DNA of 64,000 nt, taken from Crocinitomicaceae bacterium (GTDB lineage Bacteria; Bacteroidota; Bacteroidia; Flavobacteriales_D; Crocinitomicaceae). Positions 55,878 through 64,000 of the stretch are shown here, one piece after another. Position 1 is the first letter of the stretch. Each line of letters begins with the position of its first letter. Below the pieces are notes generated by a model. That model saw nothing but the letters and a program-made list of their open reading frames with translations. It did not search any database and was not told where the DNA came from. The stretch spans positions 124,001-188,000 of the forward strand of contig JAQWHI010000013.1 of assembly GCA_029249445.1 (NCBI GenBank). Direction: 5' to 3'. The position numbers were made by a program, and so were the translations under genes.

Positions 55878-56573
55878 ATGAAAGTAGAACTTTGTGCAGC
55901 CTCAATTGAAGCGATTCAATTGGCAAAGAAAACAGGAATTGATAGAATTGAACTGTGTCAAAATCTTGAACAAGGAGGGACTACGCCTTCTAAAGGGCTT
56001 ATCGAATATGCATTGGAATCAGGTGTTGAAACCCACGTTTTAATTCGCCCAAGACCCGGAGGATTTCAATATACAAGTGATGAGGTTGGAATTATGCTTC
56101 GCAATATTAACGGATGTAAGTCTATCGGCGTAGAAGGTGTAGTCGTTGGTGCGCTCAGCAAAGATGGATTGATCTGCGAGGATACCATTGGTTTAATGCG
56201 TGATGAAGCGAAGGATCTTGAGTTGACCTTTCACCGTGCTTTTGATGATACTATTGAATTCGAAAAATCGCTAGATTGCTTGATTCGCTTGGGAGTTGAC
56301 CGTGTTTTATCATCTGGATTGGCAGATAATGTTGAGTCAGGGATGCAGGTACTATCCCAAATGAAAACGTATGCGAAAGGACGCATTCAAATTATGCCCG
56401 GAGGTGGAGTAAATCCATCCAATATAAATACGATTCAAAAGCAAGTTACTCCGGATGCGATTCATTTTTCAGGAACGAAAATGGAACTACTAGATCCCAC
56501 TTCAATGTTTTCGCAGAATACACTGAAAGTGGATGAAAACCTCGTTTTAAGCCTGTTAAATGAGCTACTTTAG
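55878..56573 (+). CDS. cutC: CutC family protein
   Basis: A 231-residue TIM-barrel protein. The sequence is typical of the family: MKVELCAASIEAIQLAKKTG, RIELCQNLEQGGTTPSKGL, VLIRPRPGGFQYTSDEV, VVGALSKDG, LTFHRAFDD and IMPGGGVNPSN. CutC was named for copper homeostasis in E. coli, but that role is disputed. In Bacteroidota it often sits beside hexosaminidase genes, as here (4-nt gap), so an amino-sugar-related function is a reasonable inference. It converges with the nucleoside phosphorylase gene. Confidence 0.93.
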   Translation: MKVELCAASIEAIQLAKKTGIDRIELCQNLEQGGTTPSKGLIEYALESGVETHVLIRPRPGGFQYTSDEVGIMLRNINGCKSIGVEGVVVGALSKDGLICEDTIGLMRDEAKDLELTFHRAFDDTIEFEKSLDCLIRLGVDRVLSSGLADNVESGMQVLSQMKTYAKGRIQIMPGGGVNPSNINTIQKQVTPDAIHFSGTKMELLDPTSMFSQNTLKVDENLVLSLLNELL

Positions 56574-56604
56574 TATATCAGCCGTTGCGCTTTCTGATTG
56601 AAAT

Positions 56605-57468
56605 TTAGAGTCGATCAAGGACATATTTTATTAGACCGACCATGTCTTTATCGAATCCGGAGGCAAATTCCTTGTTGGGGCGATTGGCTATTCCGAGACA
56701 TATTGTTGCACAGCGATGGCCAAGGGCTTTTCCCAAGCTAAAAAGGGCGGAGCTCTCCATTTCGAAATTTGTTATTCGATGCGACTCATGTTGGAAAGAT
56801 GAGAGGTTGTTGTTTAATTTTTGGGTTCTATTTTTCAAGCGCAATTGACGTCCTTGCGGTCCATAAAATCCACTTGAAGTGATTGTTATTCCAGATTCGG
56901 TTCTTTCAGAACTCAACTTTTTGAACAATTCACTATCTCCTTCAGATACATATGTATTTATTTCATTTGGCAGTCCAATATGGTTACTAATGATTGTGTT
57001 TAACTCAATTTCTTCTGATGAAAAATCAATGTTGTAGAAATGAGCAACATTATCTAAGCCATAGGCGTGTGATGATAAAATATAAGACAGTAGAGGTATT
57101 TGGGGATGTAAAATTCCACACGTACCAATACGAATGAGATTCAATGATTTGAATTTCGCATTGTCTTTTCTCTCCTTTGAATTTATGTTATGGATGGCGT
57201 CCAATTCATTGATGGTGATATCAATATTGTCTGTACCTATCCCGGTCGAAAGTGCTGTGATGCGCTTACCATTGTAGGTTCCTGTTTTGCAGACAAATTC
57301 ACGGTGTTGAGATGCATGCTCTAGTGTATCAAAAAGTGAAGCAATCAAATCAACACGATCTTGATCTCCAACGAGTAGAATCGTATCGGCAACATTTTCC
57401 TTTGAAAGACCGAGATGATATACATTCCCGTTGGCATCTAAAACAAGTTCAGTCGGTGGATACTGCAT
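56605..57468 (-). CDS. Nucleoside phosphorylase (PNP/UDP family)
   Basis: A 287-residue enzyme that splits nucleosides with phosphate to base and ribose-1-phosphate. Family features are LLVGDQDRVDLIASLFD at the N terminus, ALSTGIGTDNIDITINEL, LIRIGTCGILHPQIPL for the phosphate/ribose site, and TNFEMESSALFSLGKALGH, whose Met-Glu contacts the ribose. It resembles uridine phosphorylases more than purine enzymes, but the base specificity is uncertain. It could use nucleosides released by the nuclease/5'-nucleotidase locus. Confidence 0.88.
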   Translation of the reverse strand: MQYPPTELVLDANGNVYHLGLSKENVADTILLVGDQDRVDLIASLFDTLEHASQHREFVCKTGTYNGKRITALSTGIGTDNIDITINELDAIHNINSKERKDNAKFKSLNLIRIGTCGILHPQIPLLSYILSSHAYGLDNVAHFYNIDFSSEEIELNTIISNHIGLPNEINTYVSEGDSELFKKLSSERTESGITITSSGFYGPQGRQLRLKNRTQKLNNNLSSFQHESHRITNFEMESSALFSLGKALGHRCATICLGIANRPNKEFASGFDKDMVGLIKYVLDRL

Positions 57469-57537
57469 AGTTTAAGTTTATTGATAAGACATACAGAGAA
57501 CTTTTACTGCTTTTCCCTTTTTGCATTCAAATTCGAA

Positions 57538-58281
57538 TCAATTGTTATCGAGGCTACCGAATACTTTCTGGAGGATGTCTGTCACGCGTGCTAAAGGGTC
57601 TTTTCTTATTTTGTTTTCCTCTTTTTCAACCATAAAAAATAGTCCATCAATGGCCTTGCCTGTAACATAGGCATTCAAGTCGGCATTGATTTGTGTCCCT
57701 CCATTGAACTTTTGAAATGTATTGTATTTTGAGATTATTGGTTCCCAGTACCTCGTTAGCTGGACTTTTTCAATTGCGGCCTCTACTTTTGGAAGAAATG
57801 CACTGCTTAATTGAGCTGTTGTATTTGCTTTTAGATATTTTGTAGCTGCACCATCGCCACCATTTAAAATTCCAAATGCATCTTGAATACTCATACTCAC
57901 GATGGCATTTTTAAAAATTGGAAGTGCCTCTTTGCACGCTTCCTCTGCTGCATGATTAAGCGTTTCTTCGAATTGATTGATTTTATTTTCCATCCCCCAA
58001 GAAATTGCCTTTTCACGAACCTTTATGGCATCCTCTGGAAAAGGCAATCGAATGTTCACATTGTTTAGAAATCCGTCTGTAATGGAGGTTGTATTTACGG
58101 CATTCGTAATTCCTAATGTCAATGCTTCTTTTAGCCCTGAGGCAACCTCTCCTTCAGTTAAACTTGGGGTTGTTGTTTGTGCTGTGTCACTCAAAGCAAT
58201 ATCTGCGACATCTTGAAGTACATCACAAGATGAGAATACAACCGATGTCAAAGTAAATAGTAGAACGAATTTCTTTTTCAT
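57538..58281 (-). CDS. DUF4197 lipoprotein
   Basis: A 247-residue lipoprotein of the DUF4197 family. The start at 58281 gives MKKKFVLLFTLTSVVFSSCD with lipobox SSC (Cys20); an open extension of 12 codons upstream is unlikely. The DUF4197 core covers 45-240: GEVASGLKEALTLGITNAV, FLNNVNIRLPFPEDAIKVRE, AAEEACKEALPIFKNAIVSM and KAIDGLFFMVEKEENKIRKDP. The family is widespread in Gram-negative bacteria and has no known function. A good promoter lies just upstream. Confidence 0.92.
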   Translation of the reverse strand: MKKKFVLLFTLTSVVFSSCDVLQDVADIALSDTAQTTTPSLTEGEVASGLKEALTLGITNAVNTTSITDGFLNNVNIRLPFPEDAIKVREKAISWGMENKINQFEETLNHAAEEACKEALPIFKNAIVSMSIQDAFGILNGGDGAATKYLKANTTAQLSSAFLPKVEAAIEKVQLTRYWEPIISKYNTFQKFNGGTQINADLNAYVTGKAIDGLFFMVEKEENKIRKDPLARVTDILQKVFGSLDNN

Positions 58282-58293
58282 TTTTCTTTTTTC

Positions 58294-58323
58294 CAAACTT
58301 AATAACTTAATGTACAATACAAA
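58294..58323 (-). promoter_or_regulatory. Promoter of the DUF4197 gene
   Basis: On the minus strand, TTTG (58323-58320), an 18-nt spacer, and TAAGTTTG (58301-58294). Both elements match the Bacteroidota consensus. The -7 box ends 12 nt before the ATG, so the leader is very short. Confidence 0.6.
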
Positions 58324-58337
58324 AGCAATGCCATATA

Positions 58338-58369
58338 TAAAAAAAGTCCTAATCGTAAATCAGGACTTT
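58338..58369 (-). terminator. Intrinsic terminator after the large adhesin gene
   Basis: AAAGTCCT (58343-58350) pairs with AGGACTTT (58362-58369) around an 11-nt loop. The A-run 58339-58345 is the U-tract on the minus strand. It starts 21 nt after the stop codon at 58391. Confidence 0.85.
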
Positions 58370-58390
58370 GAAGTTGTTTGGTTGATGGAA

Positions 58391-61114
58391 TTATCGAATT
58401 ATATTGATTGTTCCGTTAAATTCGATTTTCTCGTCATCATAATTCGTTGAGGCTCTTGCCCACCATGCGTATGCTCCATCGGGAACTTTCTCGTTGTTGT
58501 AAGTACCATCCCACGCGGCACTTGGATCATGTGATTCCCATATGAGTTCCCCCCACCTATTGTAAATATACAAATCAAAGTCAAAGATATTGATTCCAGT
58601 TATTTGTGGTTGCCAAGTTTCATTGAATTCGTCTCCATCAGGAGTGAACGTGTTAGGCGCAAAACATAGGACATCATAGATAACATTGAACAGATATTCA
58701 ATGGTATCAACACAACCTCTTTCTGTCACGACTGAAAGCTGAACTGGGTATTGCCCCACTATTCCTTCAGGAAATACAAATTCTGGGTTTGTTAGTGTAC
58801 TGGAAACTGGAATTGAGTTCGGACTGTACCATTCCCAGCTGACAACATCAGTTGACGATTTATCCTGCATTTTTACAGTTGTCTCAAAAATCGTTACTGG
58901 GTTTGATGTAAATAAGAAATCGGCCGTCGGGTTTTTTTTGACTTCTACAATATTCGAAATAGAATCGACGTAGACGCATCCAAAAACTGAGGTAACGGTC
59001 ATGGTTAGATCAAAAAATCCAATTTGTCCAAATTCAACGGAGGTAGAGTCATTACCTACTTCTAATTGATCCCAGTAGACATTACCAAATTCCCAGTATG
59101 TTGATGCAATTTCTCCTTGATTCGATGACGTATTGGTGAATTCGAAAGCACCAGGAAGACATTTTTCTACTTCGTCTGGACTTGCATTTGGTGCAATTGG
59201 GGTAGGGAAATAAATCAGCACACACTCATTATCTACGGGTGAACCGCAAACCTCTGAAAGTTCAACACAGTAGGTTGTATTTGTTACCGTTGGATCAACT
59301 AAAATCTGATCTCCCGTACCTATGATTGCACCTCCTTGACTCCAAGTAAATATATATTGAGAGGAACCGCCTGAACCAATTGCCGAAAGAAGAATGTCAT
59401 CTTCAGAACAAATTTGTGTATCTGGTGTGATAAATGTTATGTCCAGTGGATCCGGTTCTCCAAGTGTTCCTGTGATTGCTATTACGCAACCATTGTCGTC
59501 AGTAATTGTTAATGTATGCTGACCAACTACAAGATCGTTTGCAATGTTTGTTGTCGAGGCTGAGTTATCCCAAACATAGGTGTATGGAGGTGATCCTTGA
59601 ATTATATCGACATCAATAATACCATCATTTCCTGTATAACATGAAACATCGGTTTGGCTGACAATGGTAGCGATCATACCTGGTATTTCTGTTACAACTA
59701 ACTCGACTGTATCGAGACAACCAATATCTGAGCTAATGATGCAGCTGTAGTTTCCAGCGGAAAGACCAGTTGCAGTTTGCGTTGTTTGCGCTAATGGATC
59801 ATCCCATTGATAAGTAATGGTTCCATTCGCTGGAATTATTTCAGCGAAGGCAGTTCCGTCGCTACCACCCGGACAAGTTACATTCGTTGTTGTTCCTTGG
59901 AAAATTGCTGGGGTATCACCAACCAAGACATTCGTCGTTGAAACGCAACCCAATGAGTCAGTCATTTCTACGGTATACGTTCCGCCAAAAATATTGTTAA
60001 CGGTTGCTGTTGTGGCATTTCCCAATCCTGGCCAATTGAATGTGAAGGGGGGCTGACCATTTTGTGGTATAGCAGTAACCGATCCCTGTCCCGAGGAACA
60101 AATATCATCTGTAGCTGTTGCAGTTACACTGGAAGATACACCTGTGATAAATGTTGTGTCTGAAAATGAAGTTACTGGATTGTTCGAGCACGCTGCTGGA
60201 GTTACACTACTCAGGAAATAGCCAGTAACACCGGGCATCGCTTGTGGTACGTTTAAGATACCCCCATTGTATGGCCATGTAGTGGTGTTCACGGTGTTTG
60301 CCCAAGCCAAAGTATTGTTGACATTTCCATTAACAAATACTTCATACGGGATATTACTGATGGTGTAATTTGCGGTGTTATTTGGAGCTGTGGGTGTCCA
60401 AATTTTTGAGTCTTGAATAGCTACCCATTGTGTATTATTTCTTCCGGGTGTTATGTGAGCTATGGTACCCGTACTATTTTGAGAGCCTTGAATGGCTAAC
60501 CCACCATTCCAAGTTGGTGACATTGATTTAAAGCCCAAATGGAACTCGAAGGTATTTGCAGTTTCATTCATTACTACGGCCATATCTGCACAAAACCCCA
60601 CGGGTCCGAAGTTTGCGAGGTTACTGTACACTATGACAAACCGCCTGTTTGGAGCAGTTCCAATGGTTTTGTAGTATATGGAACCCCCAGGTGAAGCCCC
60701 AGGATTAATATCGTGATACGCAGGCATTATACTATTCAATGCAGCTGCGAAAGCTGGAGAAGGCAGAGCACCAACTCCTCCTAGGGCCCAAGGGCAGTAT
60801 CCATTTGCGTTAGCTGTATTGAAGGAAACAACACCGTTTGAACCAATTACACACTGATTGTAGGTGTTTCCATAGAAGTTGAAATTGAACCCAATAGGCA
60901 CAGCTGCGCTCCATGAATCATCCGTCAGCGTAACAGTTGTTGGATTTGTAATGGTTGTGCCTGAAATTACACCAGGGTTGCAGTCTTGTATGAGCACAGA
61001 GTTCCCAACGCAAACGGTTGCATCGGTGCCAAGACAAACAGGGTTTTGCGCTCTGACGTTCACTGAGATACACAGAAGTGCTATAAAAAAGGTGAGTAAT
61101 TTTTTTAACGTCAT
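58391..61114 (-). CDS. Large secreted adhesin-like protein with gliding-motility type B T9SS domain
   Basis: A 907-residue surface protein. After a signal peptide (LLTFFIALLCISVNVRAQ) residues 35-290 form a lectin-like or nidogen-like beta domain (GFNFNFYGNTYNQCVIGSNG). Residues 320-560 contain three SprB-type repeats with VTCPGGSDGTAFAEI and VSCYTGNDGIIDVDI and the spaced 'TYQWDDP', 'YTYVWDNS' patterns. Two PKD-like domains follow (about 620-800). The last 90 residues are the gliding-associated type B sorting domain: APNTFTPDGDEFNETW, DLYIYNRWGELIWES and WDGTYNNEKVPDGAYAW. Likely a cell-surface adhesin used in gliding or attachment. Confidence 0.92.
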   Translation of the reverse strand: MTLKKLLTFFIALLCISVNVRAQNPVCLGTDATVCVGNSVLIQDCNPGVISGTTITNPTTVTLTDDSWSAAVPIGFNFNFYGNTYNQCVIGSNGVVSFNTANANGYCPWALGGVGALPSPAFAAALNSIMPAYHDINPGASPGGSIYYKTIGTAPNRRFVIVYSNLANFGPVGFCADMAVVMNETANTFEFHLGFKSMSPTWNGGLAIQGSQNSTGTIAHITPGRNNTQWVAIQDSKIWTPTAPNNTANYTISNIPYEVFVNGNVNNTLAWANTVNTTTWPYNGGILNVPQAMPGVTGYFLSSVTPAACSNNPVTSFSDTTFITGVSSSVTATATDDICSSGQGSVTAIPQNGQPPFTFNWPGLGNATTATVNNIFGGTYTVEMTDSLGCVSTTNVLVGDTPAIFQGTTTNVTCPGGSDGTAFAEIIPANGTITYQWDDPLAQTTQTATGLSAGNYSCIISSDIGCLDTVELVVTEIPGMIATIVSQTDVSCYTGNDGIIDVDIIQGSPPYTYVWDNSASTTNIANDLVVGQHTLTITDDNGCVIAITGTLGEPDPLDITFITPDTQICSEDDILLSAIGSGGSSQYIFTWSQGGAIIGTGDQILVDPTVTNTTYCVELSEVCGSPVDNECVLIYFPTPIAPNASPDEVEKCLPGAFEFTNTSSNQGEIASTYWEFGNVYWDQLEVGNDSTSVEFGQIGFFDLTMTVTSVFGCVYVDSISNIVEVKKNPTADFLFTSNPVTIFETTVKMQDKSSTDVVSWEWYSPNSIPVSSTLTNPEFVFPEGIVGQYPVQLSVVTERGCVDTIEYLFNVIYDVLCFAPNTFTPDGDEFNETWQPQITGINIFDFDLYIYNRWGELIWESHDPSAAWDGTYNNEKVPDGAYAWWARASTNYDDEKIEFNGTINIIR

Positions 61115-61374
61115 TCTAATGTGTTTAATTTTAGTAGCATGTAAAGTTATAATTTCAAGACGTAGGTGGAAAAAAATCGTTGCTTTGGGCTCAATAATTC
61201 TGTTCTACTTTGATTCCGTTCAATCAAAGCTAATACTTGTGTTTTAAAGAGTTTCTTTAAATGAATATTTGAGCGCATCCAATTATCAATTTGGAATTTT
61301 AAACATACTTTGTGTTTTTGATTTTTAGATTCAAAAAATAGTTACATTTGGTGCCATAATAAACCACAAAATAA
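61115..61374. other. Divergent gap upstream of gdhA
   Basis: A 260-bp AT-rich gap between the adhesin gene and gdhA. It contains the gdhA promoter at its right end. No RNA gene or repeat was seen. Confidence 0.5.
61317..61350 (+). promoter_or_regulatory. Promoter of gdhA
   Basis: TTTG at 61317-61320, a 22-nt spacer, and TACATTTG at 61343-61350. The -7 box lies 24 nt before the ATG at 61375. Both elements match the Bacteroidota consensus. Confidence 0.55.
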
Positions 61375-62730
<1,356 letters not shown>

Positions 62731-62750
62731 CTAGAAGAAATTAAATGATT

Positions 62751-62783
62751 AAAAGTCGCTCGAATATCGAGCGACTTTTTTTT
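62751..62783 (+). terminator. Intrinsic terminator after gdhA
   Basis: AAAAGTCGCTCGA (62751-62763) pairs perfectly with TCGAGCGACTTTT (62767-62779) and is followed by more T to 62783. It starts 20 nt after the gdhA stop. Confidence 0.95.
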
Positions 62784-62852
62784 GGGGCAACTCTTCGTCA
62801 AAATAGGATGAGAAAATACATGAATTCTCATTTGAAAATTAAGAATCAATCT

Positions 62853-62871
62853 AATCTATTTGTTAGATTTG
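62853..62871 (+). promoter_or_regulatory. Candidate promoter and overlapping palindrome of the E1 gene
   Basis: TAGATTTG at 62864-62871 matches TAnnTTTG and lies 19 nt before the ATG. It overlaps an inverted repeat, AATCTA (62853-62858) and TAGATT (62864-62869), with a 5-nt spacer, a possible operator. No TTG at the -33 distance. Confidence 0.4.
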
Positions 62872-62890
62872 TTTCAAACAATAAATAACT

Positions 62891-64000
62891 ATGGCAGTCC
62901 TTGAAAAAAGAACCATTGACTTCAATCGAACAGGATTTGATGATGCTGAACTTTTGGGCATTTACAGGAAACTCCTGAAGCCAAGACTTATAGAAGAGAA
63001 AATGTTAATTCTTCTTCGTCAAGGTAAGATTTCGAAGTGGTTTTCTGGATGGGGTCAAGAGGCGATATCTGTAGGTTCGACTTACGCGTTAAAAGATGAG
63101 GAGTATATCTTTCCCATGCATCGTAATCTTGGAGTGTTTACCACTAGAGAAATTCCTTTGAATCGTTTGTTTGCTCAATTTCAAGGTAAAATGTCTGGTT
63201 TTACGAAGGGGAGAGATCGTTCGTTTCACTTCGGTACACAAGAATATAATATTGTTGGCATGATTTCCCATCTTGGTCCGCAAATGGCTCTGGCAGGTGG
63301 GGTCGGTTTGGCTTCTAAAATAAGAGATGAAAAGAAAGCAACACTCGTATTTACAGGCGATGGAGGCGCAAGTGAGGGAGATTTTCACGAGGCATTAAAT
63401 GTTGCATCTGTTTGGGATTTACCTGTCATATTTGCTGTTGAAAACAATTGTTGGGGATTGTCCACTCCATCATCTGAGCAGTTCCGTTGCAAACAATTTA
63501 TTGATAAGGGTATTGGATACGGGATGGAGGCCATTCAGGTAAATGGAAATAATATTCTAGAGGTAATTGCTACGGTAAGAAAGCTTGCTGAAGATATACG
63601 TAAAAATCCAAAGCCTGTTTTATTGGAATTAATGACATTCCGAATGCGTGGTCATGAAGAAGCTTCCGGAACAAAATATTATCCTGAGGGACTTCAAGAC
63701 GATTGGGCACCATACGATCCGCTGGATGCGTTTAACCGCTTCTTAAAAGAGGAAAAGATTCTAACAGATTCTATTGAGGAATCGTATCAAAATGAAATTA
63801 AAAAAGAAATTCAAGAAGGTTTGGATTTGGCTTATGCTGAGGATGCTATTGTTCCAGAACTTACTGCTGAGTTAAGAGATGTTTATGCTCCCCATCAACA
63901 AGTGCTTCAGATTACCTCTGGAGCCAAATCAGAGAAGCGATTTGTTGATGCGATTCAGGACGGTTTGCGACAGTCCATGGAGAAGTATGATAATCTCGTT
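62891..64000 (+). CDS. 2-oxoacid dehydrogenase E1, fused alpha/beta subunits (runs off the right edge)
   Basis: Thiamine-diphosphate-dependent E1 of a branched-chain 2-oxoacid or related dehydrogenase complex. The 370 residues in the window start MAVLEKRTIDFNRTGFDD. The alpha subunit has GKISKWFSGWGQEAISVG, the Mg-ThDP motif TGDGGASEGDFHEALNVAS, with PVIFAVENNCWGLSTP after it, and FRMRGHEEASGTKYY. At about residue 350 the sequence passes straight on into SEKRFVDAIQDGLRQSMEKY, which looks like the start of the beta subunit, so alpha and beta are one chain, as usual in Bacteroidota. The lpdA gene at 13 kb could supply E3. Confidence 0.92.
   Translation, partial: MAVLEKRTIDFNRTGFDDAELLGIYRKLLKPRLIEEKMLILLRQGKISKWFSGWGQEAISVGSTYALKDEEYIFPMHRNLGVFTTREIPLNRLFAQFQGKMSGFTKGRDRSFHFGTQEYNIVGMISHLGPQMALAGGVGLASKIRDEKKATLVFTGDGGASEGDFHEALNVASVWDLPVIFAVENNCWGLSTPSSEQFRCKQFIDKGIGYGMEAIQVNGNNILEVIATVRKLAEDIRKNPKPVLLELMTFRMRGHEEASGTKYYPEGLQDDWAPYDPLDAFNRFLKEEKILTDSIEESYQNEIKKEIQEGLDLAYAEDAIVPELTAELRDVYAPHQQVLQITSGAKSEKRFVDAIQDGLRQSMEKYDNLV

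Overview
The window is a stretch of ordinary chromosome from a member of the Bacteroidota, most likely a flavobacterial lineage. Five independent signs agree. (1) Several secreted proteins end in type IX secretion (T9SS) sorting domains, both type A and the gliding-associated type B. (2) Many starts are preceded at 4-35 nt by a TAnnTTTG or TAnnTTCG box, the Bacteroidota housekeeping -7 element, and lack Shine-Dalgarno sequences. (3) Families typical of the phylum occur: DUF4290, a fused E1 alpha/beta dehydrogenase, a short NtrC-like regulator. (4) The DNA is AT-rich. (5) Many envelope proteins carry Bacteroidota-type signal peptides. Genus and species cannot be set from the sequence alone. No rRNA, tRNA, CRISPR array, insertion sequence, integrase or phage gene was seen.

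Layout. 1-2.7 kb: 5' part of citrate synthase and a secreted dipeptidyl peptidase IV, both on the minus strand. 3.0-11.5 kb: a plus-strand cluster of a lamin-tail T9SS protein, a TonB-dependent receptor, a T9SS-exported endonuclease I, a 5'-nucleotidase C-domain lipoprotein, a Tat-signal metallophosphatase and a small outer-membrane protein. I read this as a candidate extracellular nucleic-acid scavenging locus; it is the most interesting region. 11.5-27 kb: a glycosyltransferase, lpdA, purL, DUF4290, murA (with Asp in place of the catalytic Cys), grpE-dnaJ-CPBP protease, an ArsS-type radical SAM enzyme, an ABC exporter pair, Ppx/GppA and a sigma-54 activator without a DNA-binding domain. 27-34 kb: alaS-glycosyltransferase, mscS, an M23 peptidase. 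34-36 kb: dnaK. 36-41 kb: a PKD/T9SS protein and the thrS-infC-rpmI-rplT translation operon. 41-50 kb: mostly poorly characterised envelope genes, a GNAT enzyme and an ABC-F ATPase. 50-64 kb: IcmF-type mutase, GH20 hexosaminidase-cutC, a nucleoside phosphorylase, a DUF4197 lipoprotein, a large gliding-type adhesin, gdhA and the start of a 2-oxoacid dehydrogenase E1.

How the genes work together. The 3-11.5 kb cluster has every step expected for cutting external DNA/RNA (endonuclease I), removing phosphate (two-part 5'-nucleotidase) and taking up a product (TonB receptor); the nucleoside phosphorylase at 57 kb could act on the nucleosides. The two DnaK-system loci (grpE-dnaJ at 18.8 kb, dnaK at 34.3 kb) lie 15 kb apart but share a conspicuous upstream element, which suggests common heat-shock control. 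lpdA and the E1 gene at the right end belong to 2-oxoacid dehydrogenase complexes; gltA, gdhA and icmF add central carbon and branched acyl-CoA metabolism. Clear intrinsic terminators lie after the lamin-tail gene, lpdA, the DUF4290 gene, dnaK, rplT, the adhesin and gdhA.
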